This document shows positions 1-8,481 of a stretch of 64,000 nt of DNA, piece by piece (the stretch's first letter is position 1; each line of letters starts with the position of its first letter). Both the position numbers and the translations under genes were made by a program. Source of the stretch: Pedobacter nanyangensis (lineage in GTDB: Bacteria > Bacteroidota > Bacteroidia > Sphingobacteriales > Sphingobacteriaceae); the NCBI RefSeq assembly GCF_003313505.1, contig NZ_QMHO01000008.1:1-64000 (forward strand), in the 5' to 3' direction. The notes below the pieces were generated by a model. The model had not been told where the DNA came from. It saw only the letters and a list, made by a program, of their open reading frames with translations, and searched no databases.

Positions 1-313
1 ATTTTTGAGAAGCAATGTTCGTCAGCTTTTCATCGCAGCATTAGTCCCGCTATCCGCTACAATCTTTTGCCAGGTTCGTCATTGCCGAAACAGAGCAATC
101 TCAAGCAAAAGTATTTACGCTGCTATCGGGTTTATTCAACTTCGGCCTATGAAACTATGATAGAGCTGCCCGCCATTTTCGTTTATCAACCGCAACCCCG
201 TACATACGGGATAAACATTCGCAAAGGAACGCACAGTTTAAAATGCAGTAAATCTGTAGAACGCATTAAATATTTTAAACTATCTTAGGTCTACAAATCA
301 AATTAAACAACTA
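1..313. other. intergenic stretch, no convincing gene
   Basis: No reading frame here looks like a protein; the one open frame is compositionally poor and matches no family I know. Bases 77-102 (CGTCATTGCC then AGCAATCTC) resemble a degraded copy of the dispersed CGTCATTGCGAG...GCAATCTC repeat that is clearer at 33191-33218. The end of an upstream gene is not visible. Bases 250-313 are AT-rich and precede the acetolactate decarboxylase start, but no clear TAnnTTTG box is present. Confidence 0.5.
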
Positions 314-1102
314 ATGGCTTCTCGTTCAACGCTTCTAATTTTATGCTATTTCTTATCCAATCATTTATTTGCCCAAACCAGCAAGCCCAACCACCTTTAC
401 ACTTTTGGTCATGCCAGCGCTTTTATTGGAGGTTTATACGATGCACACATCAGCTATGAACAAATAAAACCTTATGGAAATTTTGGATTGGGCGCCCCCG
501 ATAAGCTAGATGGAGAAATCGTCATTTTCAACAATAAGTTTTACCAAACACAATCCTCTGGAAAAACCTTTGAAGTTAAATACACCGAGAAGACTCCTTT
601 TGTCATCATCAACAATTTCAAGAGCGATCAAACCATCAACAAAACAGGTCCTTTCACCAAAAGCCAGCTCTTTCAGTTTTTAGATAGCGTTTTAACCAAA
701 AAGAACGGCATGTATGCCATACATATCAAAGCGAAATTTGCCTTCATAAAAACACGTGCATTTCCAACAATTACCCAAAAACCCTACCCACCCCTGGCAC
801 AACTGTTGCCTCTTCAGCATTTTTTTGCCTCACAGGATATTGAAGGTGATTTAATAGGGTATCGACTTCCAAGCTACATGGAAGGAGCAAATATTACTGG
901 CTATCATTTCCACTTCCTTTCCAACGATAAAACCAAAGGAGGCCATTTAATCGATGTTATCCTCAACAACATGACCATCGAAATTGATGAACTGGATGGT
1001 TTTTCCGTTTTTCCGCCACCAACCGAAGCTTTTCAAAAATTTGATTTAGAAAAAGACCGCAGCAGCGAAGTAAAAGCAGTGGAACTGGGCAAGAAAAACT
1101 GA
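314..1102 (+). CDS. budA: alpha-acetolactate decarboxylase, exported
   Basis: Predicted to convert 2-acetolactate to acetoin (EC 4.1.1.5). The protein (262 aa) opens with a signal-peptide-like segment ending near FAQT (residues 1-21), so it is probably periplasmic or secreted. The family pattern is intact: LDGE around residue 68, a TRAF arginine at 148, the zinc ligands H198 and H200 (GYHFHF) and H211 (GGH), and E257 near the C-terminus. The spacing of these residues matches the Bacillus/Brevibacillus enzyme (His194, His196, His207, Arg145, Glu65, Glu253) with an offset of 3 or 4, so the active site looks complete. The gene stands alone; no acetolactate synthase is nearby, and the minus-strand hydrolase gene converges on it with a 2-nt gap. 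The family call is secure; the export prediction is inferred from the N-terminus. Confidence 0.9.
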   Translation: MASRSTLLILCYFLSNHLFAQTSKPNHLYTFGHASAFIGGLYDAHISYEQIKPYGNFGLGAPDKLDGEIVIFNNKFYQTQSSGKTFEVKYTEKTPFVIINNFKSDQTINKTGPFTKSQLFQFLDSVLTKKNGMYAIHIKAKFAFIKTRAFPTITQKPYPPLAQLLPLQHFFASQDIEGDLIGYRLPSYMEGANITGYHFHFLSNDKTKGGHLIDVILNNMTIEIDELDGFSVFPPPTEAFQKFDLEKDRSSEVKAVELGKKN

Positions 1103-1104
1103 AC

Positions 1105-2007
1105 CTATTTCACTGCTAATTCTGCGTAAGCCGCATTCAAGCTCCTCGCAATACCATCGCCCTGCCATTCTGGTGCACCAGGAATTTCCGTCGCTTTTAA
1201 AATGTCGTCCTTTGATTTTCCCGCTTTAATCTCTTTCCCCACAAAGTCAAGCAACGATTGCAGATAGTTCTTAAATGCCAATACATCGGCCTTGCCGCCC
1301 GTAATTTTTTCAGGATCGCGACTGTGCCCAAAAACAAACACAGTATCTTGATCAAATTGTGCTGTAATCCTATCTAAAACATTTACCCAGTTGGCAATAT
1401 TTGCGCCATTGGCAGTATCAATAAACGGATAGCGGCGATTGAATACCAAATCGCCCAGATGGGCAATATTTGCATTTTCAAAATGATAAATGCTGTCGCC
1501 ATTGGTATGACCAGGCCCAAAATAATAGGCCGTTATTTTTTCTGTGCCAACATTTGTTTTCCAGCCATCATTCCCAAAAGCAAGGTCAGGCAACAATTGC
1601 TTATCCAAACTGTTGGCTTTTTCGGCCGTAGCACGCTGATTTTTCAAGGAATTTTCATGTGCCACTACATGTTCTGCTAAGCCCCTAAAAGCAATATTCC
1701 CGCCCGTATGATCGCCATGATGATGGGTATTCAACAGATATTTAAAAGGTTTATTGCCTAGTTTCTTCAATTCTTCGATCACATGCGGCGCAGAATTTGG
1801 AAACTGCGAATCAACTACGGTAAAACCAGCTTGGCTGTTTAGCCAAGCAATAGTACCACCCTGTTCGGTAAAAACCCCCACGTTGTTCCGTAAAGGCTTA
1901 AACTGATAGGCCTGTTGAAAAATACCATGAGCAAAGGCGTTGGATTTATAAATAGAAAGCATGGCTAATGCCAAGGCTGATTGTTGGATGAATTGTCGAC
2001 GTTCCAT
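1105..2007 (-). CDS. metallo-beta-lactamase-fold hydrolase, exported
   Basis: A 300-aa MBL-fold protein. The metal-binding signature is visible as THHHGDHTGG (the HxHxDH motif, about residues 95-101), followed by PGHTNGD and LGDLVF, which supply further metal ligands, and a late GHS. The N-terminus (MERRQFIQQSALALAM) has an arginine pair followed by a hydrophobic stretch and an A-x-A-like site, so Tat or Sec export is likely. Substrate cannot be deduced: the fold covers beta-lactamases, lactonases, glyoxalases and quinoprotein-linked enzymes of unknown role. The start ATG at 2007 follows a terminator-like hairpin (2016-2044) that ends the small gene upstream, so this gene is probably expressed on its own or by readthrough. 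Confidence 0.85.
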   Translation of the reverse strand: MERRQFIQQSALALAMLSIYKSNAFAHGIFQQAYQFKPLRNNVGVFTEQGGTIAWLNSQAGFTVVDSQFPNSAPHVIEELKKLGNKPFKYLLNTHHHGDHTGGNIAFRGLAEHVVAHENSLKNQRATAEKANSLDKQLLPDLAFGNDGWKTNVGTEKITAYYFGPGHTNGDSIYHFENANIAHLGDLVFNRRYPFIDTANGANIANWVNVLDRITAQFDQDTVFVFGHSRDPEKITGGKADVLAFKNYLQSLLDFVGKEIKAGKSKDDILKATEIPGAPEWQGDGIARSLNAAYAELAVK

Positions 2008-2015
2008 GATATGAA

Positions 2016-2044
2016 ATAAAAAACCACGACTTAATTGCCGTGGC
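2016..2044 (-). terminator. intrinsic terminator after the small acidic/basic protein gene
   Basis: On the minus strand CCACGGCAATTAAGTCGTGG forms a 5-bp stem and is followed by a run of six T and further T-rich sequence, just downstream of the stop codon of the 67-aa gene. Confidence 0.6.
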
Positions 2045-2066
2045 CTAAATTTAATAAATATGTTGA

Positions 2067-2270
2067 TTAAAAACCGGTGCCCGGTGTAGTTCCAGGCTCA
2101 TGGCCATCGCCAAGTGGCTCATGCTTGCGAGGATGTCTTTTACCAAAATTAGTATTGATCGTTGACGAGGAAGTACTTTCTATGTTTTCCTTGGTCCTGG
2201 TCGGTTTTGTTTCGTCAATATCAATCAGGTCGTTCCTCACTTTCTTTTCTTTCTTATCTTTATTTTCCAT
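2067..2270 (-). CDS. small hydrophilic protein of unknown function
   Basis: I do not recognise a family. The ATG at 2270 gives a 67-residue, highly charged protein (MENKDKKEKKVRND...) with a Ser/Thr-rich middle and a Gly/Pro/His C-terminus ending GTTPGTGF. There is no membrane segment or signal peptide. The open frame continues 11 codons upstream, but the ATG at 2270 gives the more credible start. Similar short, low-complexity hydrophilic proteins are common in Sphingobacteriaceae. A terminator hairpin follows directly, which supports a real transcript. Coding status is moderately supported. Confidence 0.5.
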   Translation of the reverse strand: MENKDKKEKKVRNDLIDIDETKPTRTKENIESTSSSTINTNFGKRHPRKHEPLGDGHEPGTTPGTGF

Positions 2271-2349
2271 GATCTTTAAGTTTTTGGTACACTTGTTTAA
2301 CAAAACTCATTTAGCGATTGTTTGTAACATAGCTATACTAATTTAACGG

Positions 2350-3006
2350 ATGAAAAAGGCAATCTTATTTGGCGCCAGTGGCTTCGTTGGCAGTTATCTA
2401 CTTCGTGATTTGCTACAAAACGATATTTATGAGGAAGTGATAATCGTAGTACGCAAACCTTTGGGACTGCAACATCCCAAATTAAAAACCATTATTGCCC
2501 ACTATGAAACTTTAGCGCAGCATCAAAATGAACTCGTGGCCGATGAGGTCTTTATTGCATTGGGCACAACCAAGAAGAAAACTCCCGACGAGAAAATCTA
2601 TTATCAAATAGACCACGATTATCCTGTATTGGCAGCACAGCTAACCAAAGCTAATGGCGCCAAATCTGTGCTTATGGTAAGTGCCGTGGGTGCCAACGTC
2701 AATTCTTCTATTTTCTACGTTAAAACAAAGGGCGAAACCGAAAGGGATGTCATTGCCGTTGGTTTTGAGCAAACGCATATTTTCCGGCCATCCATGATTA
2801 TGGGCAACAGGGCAGAAAGCAGACCTCTGGAAAAAGTCTTTATCAATATTTTCAGTGTAGTAAATGTCTTATTGATTGGGAAACTGAATAAATATAAAGG
2901 CATTACTGCTTCAAATATTGCAAAAGCAATGTTGGCAGCAGCCCAGCGGCCTGCCGAAAAAGTAAAGTTTTACCACTGGAAAGAAATGCAGGAATTATTG
3001 CATTAA
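2350..3006 (+). CDS. NAD(P)-binding Rossmann protein, atypical SDR of the HTATIP2/TIP30 type
   Basis: A 218-aa oxidoreductase-like protein. The N-terminal GASGFVGSYLL is a glycine-rich dinucleotide-binding loop, followed by a basic residue after beta-2 (VVRKP) suggesting NADP(H). The YxxxK pair of short-chain dehydrogenases appears as YVKTK near residue 124, with a Ser two strands earlier (MVSAVGA). FRPSMIMG is typical of the atypical SDR group that includes HTATIP2-like proteins. The substrate is unknown. It is cytoplasmic, with no signal peptide, and is followed after 63 nt by the YdeI-like gene, which has its own promoter box. Confidence 0.8.
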   Translation: MKKAILFGASGFVGSYLLRDLLQNDIYEEVIIVVRKPLGLQHPKLKTIIAHYETLAQHQNELVADEVFIALGTTKKKTPDEKIYYQIDHDYPVLAAQLTKANGAKSVLMVSAVGANVNSSIFYVKTKGETERDVIAVGFEQTHIFRPSMIMGNRAESRPLEKVFINIFSVVNVLLIGKLNKYKGITASNIAKAMLAAAQRPAEKVKFYHWKEMQELLH

Positions 3007-3043
3007 TTTTTTCGGACTGCCATAGGGTTGTCAGTGCGAATTT

Positions 3044-3051
3044 TATTTTTG
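3044..3051 (+). promoter_or_regulatory. TAnnTTTG -7 box for the YdeI-like gene
   Basis: TATTTTTG lies 18 nt before the ATG at 3070 and inside the upstream extension of the open frame, supporting ATG 3070 as the true start. Confidence 0.5.
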
Positions 3052-3069
3052 CCACAAATCACCTATCAA

Positions 3070-3543
3070 ATGTCACCACAGAAACCACTTGTAGAAAAAG
3101 AATACCTCCTTAAAAAATTCAACGGGAAAGGTGGCTGGACTTTTATTGAACTCCCAGAAATAAAATCGGATAGGAAACGCTATTTTAGTTGGGTAAAAGT
3201 AAGCGGTTTTATCGACGACTATGAACTTCGGCATTACCCTTTGCAGTCTATGGGTAACGGCAATTTGTTTTTGCCTGTTAAAGCAGAAATACGCAAGCAC
3301 ATTAACAAACAAGCGGGAGATGTGGTGAGAGTGGTTTTATTTAGCGATATTGATACCGATACGAATATCACAGAAGAACTGAAAGCGTGTTTGGAAGAAG
3401 TTCCAGAAGCTTATGATAAATTCAGCACCCTTTCTGCAGGTAAGCAAAAAGCTTATATCGATTGGATTTCTGCCGCTAAAAACGACGACACTAAAGTTCA
3501 GCGCATTATCAGTACCATTGACCAAATTTTGGCATTAAAATAA
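3070..3543 (+). CDS. DUF1905/YdeI-like protein
   Basis: A 157-aa cytoplasmic protein. Its first half (GGWTFIELPE... YELRHYPLQSMGNGNLFLPVKAEIRK) matches the DUF1905 beta-barrel-like domain, and the second half (LEEVPEAYDKFSTLSAGKQKAYIDWISAAK) matches the YdeI/OmpD-associated bacteriocin-protection helical domain. The biochemical role is not established for this family. The open frame extends upstream to a TTG at 3028, but a -7 box at 3044-3051 lies inside that extension, so the ATG at 3070 is preferred. It is followed 33 nt later by the tag gene and may be co-transcribed with it. Confidence 0.8.
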   Translation: MSPQKPLVEKEYLLKKFNGKGGWTFIELPEIKSDRKRYFSWVKVSGFIDDYELRHYPLQSMGNGNLFLPVKAEIRKHINKQAGDVVRVVLFSDIDTDTNITEELKACLEEVPEAYDKFSTLSAGKQKAYIDWISAAKNDDTKVQRIISTIDQILALK

Positions 3544-3576
3544 TCATTAGAAACAGCATTTAACGATCAACAAAAT

Positions 3577-4128
3577 ATGAGCTATTGTAGCGTTATCCCC
3601 AGCATGCAGCCCGACGAGCGCAGGGCCTTACATTCCAACTACCATGATAACCATTACGGTTTTCCCATTCACGACGATAATGAGCTTTTTGGAAGGTTAA
3701 TTTTAGAGATTAACCAGGCTGGCTTAAGCTGGGAAACCATTTTAAAGAAAGAAGAGGGTTTTAGAAAAGCCTATGCCGGTTTCGATATTAAAAAAGTGGC
3801 GAATTTTAGCGAAACTGATCGAGAACGTTTATTGCAAGACCCTGGTATTATCCGCAATAAGTTAAAGGTAAATGCCGCCATTGAAAACGCTAAAACCATT
3901 CTACAACTGCAACAAGAATTTGGCAGTTTTGAGCAATGGCTGGAAAACCATCATCCTAAAACCAAAGCAGAATGGGTAAAGCTGTTTAAAAAGACTTTTA
4001 AGTTTACCGGAGGAGAAATTGTGGGCGAGTTTTTAATGAGCATTGGCTTTTTGCCAGGTGCGCATGATGCCAGTTGTCCTGTTCATGGGAAAGTGTTAAA
4101 GAGCAATCCGAAGTGGGTTAATCAGTAA
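3577..4128 (+). CDS. tag: DNA-3-methyladenine glycosylase I
   Basis: Base-excision repair glycosylase that removes 3-methyladenine from alkylated DNA. The 183-aa length fits the Tag family. Diagnostic features are the N-terminal C4 and YHDNHYGFP (one of the zinc-binding histidines), the QAGLSWETILKKEEGFRKA helix-hairpin region, a RNKLKVNAAIENA segment, and the C-terminal CPVH that provides the remaining zinc ligands of the Tag 'zinc snap'. It is cytoplasmic. The gene converges on the minus-strand cysteine desulfurase gene; the 200-bp gap between them holds a 33-bp palindromic repeat and a bidirectional terminator. Confidence 0.93.
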   Translation: MSYCSVIPSMQPDERRALHSNYHDNHYGFPIHDDNELFGRLILEINQAGLSWETILKKEEGFRKAYAGFDIKKVANFSETDRERLLQDPGIIRNKLKVNAAIENAKTILQLQQEFGSFEQWLENHHPKTKAEWVKLFKKTFKFTGGEIVGEFLMSIGFLPGAHDASCPVHGKVLKSNPKWVNQ

Positions 4129-4205
4129 ATGTATCATATGCAATAAACCTTTTAGGTTTTAACATCCTTTCACGATGAGTTCTGAAGGTAGTCAACATTG
4201 CAAGC

Positions 4206-4238
4206 AAACCTCGTAGGTTTTAAAAACCTACGAGGTTT
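4206..4238. repeat. 33-bp palindromic intergenic repeat, copy 1
   Basis: A perfect palindrome: AAACCTCGTAGGTTTT followed by AAAAACCTACGAGGTTT (overlapping centre). A near-identical copy with compensated changes lies at 45905-45937. A half-site-like AACCTTTTAGGTTTTAA sits just upstream at about 4146-4162. Confidence 0.8.
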
Positions 4239-4276
4239 AAAGATTCCTCGTTCCTTGGAATGACCGCGAAAACCAA

Positions 4277-4312
4277 CAAAAAAGGGAAATCTTTTCAGAT
4301 CTCCCTTTTTTA
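4277..4312. terminator. bidirectional intrinsic terminator between tag and iscS
   Basis: AAAAAAGGGAAATC, a short loop, then GATCTCCCTTTTTT: a GC-containing stem flanked by A and T tracts, placed between two converging genes. Confidence 0.75.
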
Positions 4313-4328
4313 TGGATCAATATTCAGC

Positions 4329-5477
4329 TTAGGCCAAAGCATTCTGCTTTACAACCATTTTAACTTTCTCCAACGTATAGTCAATTTCTTCTTTAGTGGT
4401 GTATTTACTAAATGAGAAACGAACCGCAGGACGATTTGGATCGGCTTTGATGCCATTAAGTACGTGCGAACCGATATTAGAACCCGATGAGCAGGCACTG
4501 CCACCAGAAGCGCAGATACCGTTAATATCCAAGTTGAACAACAGCATATCCGCCATTTCCATTTCAGGGAAAGATACGTTCAACACGGTGTACAAACTTT
4601 TATCCGCATCGGTTTCGCCGTTGAAAGAAATCCCAGGAATTTCGGCAATCAGCTGCTGCTTCATGTAGTCCTTTAAACCTTGTATATGGCTTTGGTGCTG
4701 TTCCATTTCGGCATAGGCAATTTCCAGTGCTTTGGCCAAACCCACAATGCCATACACATTTTCGGTCCCACCACGCATGTTGCGCTCTTGTGCACCACCA
4801 TAAATCATTGGCGGAATTTTAATGCTATTGTTCACATATAAAAATCCTACACCTTTTGGCCCGTGCAATTTATGTGCCGCACAAACAACAAAGTGGGCCT
4901 TCAGTTTGCGCACATCATGTTGGTAATGGCCCATCGTTTGCACCGTATCGGCATGGTAAATGGCATTATATTTTTCACATAAATCGCCTACTTTCTCCAT
5001 GTCGGTTAAAGTACCCAACTCGTTATTGGCATGCATTAAAGAAACAAAACTGCGTTCATTGCTCTGCAAAAGCTCCTCTAAATGGGCATAGTCTATATTC
5101 CCTTTTTCATCGATATTTACAAAACTAAGTTTATCTATCACGCCATCTTTAAGCAACATGTTCAAGGTATGCTCTACCGCATGGTGTTCAATGGTAGAGG
5201 TAATGGCATGTTTAATCCCATAAGCGGCAATTCCGCAACGAATGGCGGTATTATCTGCTTCGGTACCGCCTGAGGTAAAGAAAACTTCCGAAGGCGACGC
5301 ATTAAGCAGTGTAGCTACCGTTTTGCGTGCTTTCTCTACCAAGGTCCTTACCTCGCGGCCCAGCGCATGTATGGCAGAAGGATTTCCGTAGTAATTTTGC
5401 ATTACATTGGTCATTTCTTCTATTACAGCAGGATCCAGTGGCGTAGTTGCTGCATTATCTAAATAAACTCGTTTCAT
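4329..5477 (-). CDS. iscS: cysteine desulfurase, IscS/NifS type
   Basis: PLP enzyme that takes sulfur from L-cysteine as a persulfide for Fe-S clusters and thiolated tRNA. The 382 residues fit class V aminotransferases of group I. Visible motifs: YLDNAATTPLD at the N-terminus, SGGTEADNTAI, EHHAVEH (PLP-stacking His), the PLP lysine K203 in CAAHKLHGPKG, and the catalytic cysteine C329 in the mobile loop GSACSSGS, which is of the IscS/NifS rather than SufS kind. No iscU or iscA is adjacent; other Isc-type genes in the window (ferredoxin and iscX at 16.4-17 kb, hscA at 35.9 kb) are at separate sites. The preceding minus-strand gene is glmM, 94 nt upstream. Confidence 0.93.
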   Translation of the reverse strand: MKRVYLDNAATTPLDPAVIEEMTNVMQNYYGNPSAIHALGREVRTLVEKARKTVATLLNASPSEVFFTSGGTEADNTAIRCGIAAYGIKHAITSTIEHHAVEHTLNMLLKDGVIDKLSFVNIDEKGNIDYAHLEELLQSNERSFVSLMHANNELGTLTDMEKVGDLCEKYNAIYHADTVQTMGHYQHDVRKLKAHFVVCAAHKLHGPKGVGFLYVNNSIKIPPMIYGGAQERNMRGGTENVYGIVGLAKALEIAYAEMEQHQSHIQGLKDYMKQQLIAEIPGISFNGETDADKSLYTVLNVSFPEMEMADMLLFNLDINGICASGGSACSSGSNIGSHVLNGIKADPNRPAVRFSFSKYTTKEEIDYTLEKVKMVVKQNALA

Positions 5478-5571
5478 TTTTATGTGTGTTAGTTAGTATT
5501 TTTCAGTGGTTAGGTATCAATGGCTAGGCCTTGGTAGTTAGTTTATCTAATTCCTAGTATCAAAACCCACG

Positions 5572-6960
5572 CTAGTTGATCTGTAATATTTCTTTAATAT
5601 CAGAGATGATTTTTTGTGCTAAGTTTTCTGCGGTAGTCTCGTTTTCGGCCTCGCTGTAAATACGGATAATTGGCTCTGTATTCGATCGACGCAAATGCAC
5701 CCATTCTTTATCAAATTCGATTTTAAGCCCGTCAATGGTGCTATGAGGTTGTTTTTGGTATTTTTCTTGCACTTTCTCCAACAACAGGTCAATGTCCATT
5801 TCTGGAGTGAGGGTGATTTTGTTTTTTGAAATATGGTAAGCTGGATAACTTGCCCTTAGGATAGAAATAGGTTTACCAAATTTAGCCAAATGAGACAAGA
5901 AAAGTGCAATTCCTACCAGCGCATCTCTACCGTAGTGAGATTCTGGATAGATGATTCCTCCATTTCCTTCGCCCCCAATGATGGCATTAGTGGCCTTCAT
6001 CTGATTCACCACGTTTACTTCACCAACAGCCGCCGCATTGTATGCCATGCCTGCTTTCTCGGTCACATCTCTTAATGCTCGGGTAGAAGAAAGATTGGAA
6101 ACCGTATTGCCTGGCGTATGTTTCAGCACATAATCAGCTACGGCAACCAAGGTATATTCCTCGCCAAACATCGAGCCATCTTCGTTTACAAAGCACAGCC
6201 TGTCCACATCTGGGTCAACCACAATCCCTAAATCAGCATTTTTTTGCTGTACAACTTTGGCAATTTCAGTTAAATTTTCGGGTAGCGGCTCAGGGTTGTG
6301 CGGAAATTGTCCGTTAGGTTCACAATAAAGCTCATAAACGGTATCAACGCCCAAAGCTTTCAATAAAGGTGGCAGAAAAATCCCTCCTGTGGAGTTCACA
6401 CAGTCAATAGCTACCTTAAAGCTGGCCTTCTTAATGGCCTCAACATCAACCAAAGGAAGCGCCAAAATCGCATCGATATGTTTTTGGATATAAGTATCGT
6501 TTTTAATTACCTGTCCCAAGTGGTCTACTTCGGCAAAGCTGAAATCTGAATTTTCGGCAATGTCCAGTACTTCTTTTCCATCGGCATCGCTAATGAATTC
6601 GCCTTTGGCGTTTAAAAGCTTTAAAGCATTCCATTGTTTTGGGTTGTGGCTAGCCGTTAAAATAATTCCACCAGCAGCTTTTTCCATAGGTACGGCAATC
6701 TCCACGGTAGGCGTAGTAGAAAGTCCCAGATCAATCACTTCTATGCCCAAACCCTGCAAGGTGCCCACCACCAGGTTGTTTACCATTTCGCCAGAGATAC
6801 GTGCATCACGCCCAATAACAATCCTTTTATGTGCTGCTTTGCTAATTACCCATGAACCAAAAGCAGCCGTAAATTTTACAATATCAATGGGGGTTAAACC
6901 TTCGCCAGCCTTGCCGCCAATAGTTCCCCTAATGCCTGAGATAGATTTTATTAAAGTCAA
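5572..6960 (-). CDS. glmM: phosphoglucosamine mutase
   Basis: Converts glucosamine-6-phosphate to glucosamine-1-phosphate, feeding UDP-GlcNAc for peptidoglycan and LPS. The 462-aa protein has the alpha-D-phosphohexomutase plan: SISGIRGTIGG at the N-terminus, GRDARISGEM, the phosphoserine loop TASHNP with S104, the metal-binding DPDVDRL near the middle, GEGNGG, and the phosphate-binding RRSNTEPIIRIYSE at the C-terminus. The start is TTG at 6960, giving MTLIKSISGIRG, the form common in Bacteroidota; a TAATTTTG box at 6977-6984 sits 16 nt upstream, leaving no room for a longer protein. Assignment as GlmM rather than a general phosphomannomutase rests on the overall sequence style. Confidence 0.85.
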   Translation of the reverse strand: MTLIKSISGIRGTIGGKAGEGLTPIDIVKFTAAFGSWVISKAAHKRIVIGRDARISGEMVNNLVVGTLQGLGIEVIDLGLSTTPTVEIAVPMEKAAGGIILTASHNPKQWNALKLLNAKGEFISDADGKEVLDIAENSDFSFAEVDHLGQVIKNDTYIQKHIDAILALPLVDVEAIKKASFKVAIDCVNSTGGIFLPPLLKALGVDTVYELYCEPNGQFPHNPEPLPENLTEIAKVVQQKNADLGIVVDPDVDRLCFVNEDGSMFGEEYTLVAVADYVLKHTPGNTVSNLSSTRALRDVTEKAGMAYNAAAVGEVNVVNQMKATNAIIGGEGNGGIIYPESHYGRDALVGIALFLSHLAKFGKPISILRASYPAYHISKNKITLTPEMDIDLLLEKVQEKYQKQPHSTIDGLKIEFDKEWVHLRRSNTEPIIRIYSEAENETTAENLAQKIISDIKEILQIN

Positions 6961-6976
6961 GTCTTCTATTTTTCGT

Positions 6977-6984
6977 CAAAATTA
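6977..6984 (-). promoter_or_regulatory. TAnnTTTG -7 box for glmM
   Basis: Minus strand TAATTTTG, 16 nt before the TTG start of glmM; supports the TTG start. Confidence 0.5.
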
Positions 6985-7137
6985 AGAAAAATAAATGCTT
7001 TAACTTTAGCTTAATTATCATGATTTTGAAATTTAAACTTCAAGTAAATCTATGAGTTAAGTAGTTGATAGCTCTTGCCAATGGCTTTTGTTTAGCGTAT
7101 TTTTGGGCGTGCAAACAAGATAAGCCGCAACATTTTA

Positions 7138-7168
7138 TTGCAACATTATTGCACAAACACTATATTTG
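7138..7168 (+). promoter_or_regulatory. Bacteroidota-type promoter for the methyltransferase gene
   Basis: TTG at 7138-7140, then 20 nt, then TATATTTG at 7161-7168; this spacing fits the -33/-7 arrangement of the Bacteroidota housekeeping sigma factor. The start codon follows 21 nt later. Confidence 0.6.
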
Positions 7169-7189
7169 TCGTCCTAAATTTGAATAGAA

Positions 7190-7921
7190 ATGCAACGCAA
7201 ATGGTTTCAGTACTGGTTTAACTCGCCCTATTACCACATTCTTTACGGCAACAGAAATGATGAAGAGGCGGAGCTGCTCATCGATAATCTACTGGCCCAT
7301 TTAAAGCCAAGTGTGGATAGCAAAATTATCGATATTGCTTGCGGCAGAGGCCGGCACTCCATTTACCTCAATAAAAAGGGATACGATGTAACGGGCATTG
7401 ACCTTTCTGAGCAGAACATTAAATATGCGCAGCAGTTTGAGCAAAAGAACCTGCATTTTTATGTACATGATATGCGCAAGCTGTCGTACATCAATTATTT
7501 TGACATCGCACTCAACCTGTTTACCAGTTTTGGCTATTTCGAAACGGAGAAAGACCATGTAAATGCACTGAAAGCTTTCAGAAAAAGTTTGAAGGCTGAT
7601 GGTACTTTTGTGATTGACTATTTCAATACGCAGAAAATCCTCAAAAACCTTACTAATCAGGAAATCAAGACCGTTGATGGCATTGAGTTTCACCTGCACA
7701 AATTTGTGGCCGACGGAAAAATCATCAAACATATTAATTTCGAGCACAAACTAAAGGATTATGCTTTTGAAGAGCGTGTACAGGCATTTTTATTGAGTGA
7801 TTTCGAAAACATGCTTGAGAAAGCTGGCATGCAGATCATCGAAAAATTTGGCAACTACCATCTGGAAGAGTTTGATGAACTGAAATCTGACCGTTTGATT
7901 CTTATTTGCAAAAAAGCATGA
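7190..7921 (+). CDS. class I SAM-dependent methyltransferase
   Basis: A 243-aa cytoplasmic methyltransferase. Motif I is IIDIACGRGRHSIYL, followed by an acidic residue after beta-2 (VTGIDLSEQNI) that binds the SAM ribose, FYVHDMRKL (motif II) and FDIALNLFTSFGYFE (motif III). The C-terminal third is a mixed beta region seen in ubiquinone/cyclopropane-type methyltransferases. The substrate cannot be predicted. It heads a tight three-gene unit: its TGA overlaps the ATG of the PAP2 gene (ATGA), and the ZIP transporter follows with a further overlap, so the three are very likely co-transcribed from the promoter at 7138-7168. Confidence 0.85.
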   Translation: MQRKWFQYWFNSPYYHILYGNRNDEEAELLIDNLLAHLKPSVDSKIIDIACGRGRHSIYLNKKGYDVTGIDLSEQNIKYAQQFEQKNLHFYVHDMRKLSYINYFDIALNLFTSFGYFETEKDHVNALKAFRKSLKADGTFVIDYFNTQKILKNLTNQEIKTVDGIEFHLHKFVADGKIIKHINFEHKLKDYAFEERVQAFLLSDFENMLEKAGMQIIEKFGNYHLEEFDELKSDRLILICKKA

Positions 7922-8481
7922 TGCAAGAACTTTTACAGTTTGATACCGAGTTATTTTTAAAGATACACCGTGGTTTGAGCAATGGCTTTTTCGATTGGCT
8001 GATGCCTTTGTTGCGCAATCGCTTTTTTTGGTCGCCGCTGTATTTGTTTATCGTAATTTTCTGTATCAAGCAGTATAAAAAAGCAGGCCTTTACATTATT
8101 GGCGGCGTATTGCTAACATTTGCCCTGGGCGATATGATTTCGTCGAGGATCATTAAGCCAAATGTAAACCGCACCAGGCCCTGCAACGAAGTCCGTTTGG
8201 CTGATCAAATTATACACAGGGTACCCTGCGGTAGCGGCAAAAGCTTTCCTTCTTCGCACGCCACCAACCATTTTGGTATTGCGGTATTTTTAATTGGTGT
8301 TTTTTACCGAAAGTGGAAACCTATTTTACCTATCGGCATTTTATGGGCGTGTTCTATCAGCTTTGCGCAAGTATATGTAGGCGTACACTACCCTATCGAT
8401 GTTTTTTGCGGCAGCCTACTCGGAATTAGTTTAGGATTGCTCACTACATTTATCTATCATAAAATAAAACCAGCTCAATAA
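7918..8481 (+). CDS. PAP2-family membrane phosphatase
   Basis: A 187-aa integral membrane phosphatase of the PAP2/undecaprenyl-pyrophosphate phosphatase type. Phosphatase motif C1 is KPNVNRTRP (KX6RP), C2 is FPSSHAT, and C3 is QVYVGVHYPIDV, where the usual first arginine of SRX5HX3D is glutamine while the catalytic His and Asp are kept. Five or so hydrophobic segments surround these motifs. Substrates in this family include undecaprenyl pyrophosphate and phosphatidic acid; I cannot choose between them. The ATG at 7918 overlaps the stop of the methyltransferase (ATGA); a second ATG follows at 7921. Translational coupling is likely. Confidence 0.85.
   Translation: MMQELLQFDTELFLKIHRGLSNGFFDWLMPLLRNRFFWSPLYLFIVIFCIKQYKKAGLYIIGGVLLTFALGDMISSRIIKPNVNRTRPCNEVRLADQIIHRVPCGSGKSFPSSHATNHFGIAVFLIGVFYRKWKPILPIGILWACSISFAQVYVGVHYPIDVFCGSLLGISLGLLTTFIYHKIKPAQ

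Noticed and set aside
67-288. 73-codon open frame at the window start
   Set aside because: Overlaps a dispersed repeat fragment and the translation resembles no protein family.
6560-6985. 141-codon frame opposite glmM
   Set aside because: Antisense shadow of the phosphohexomutase N-terminal domain.
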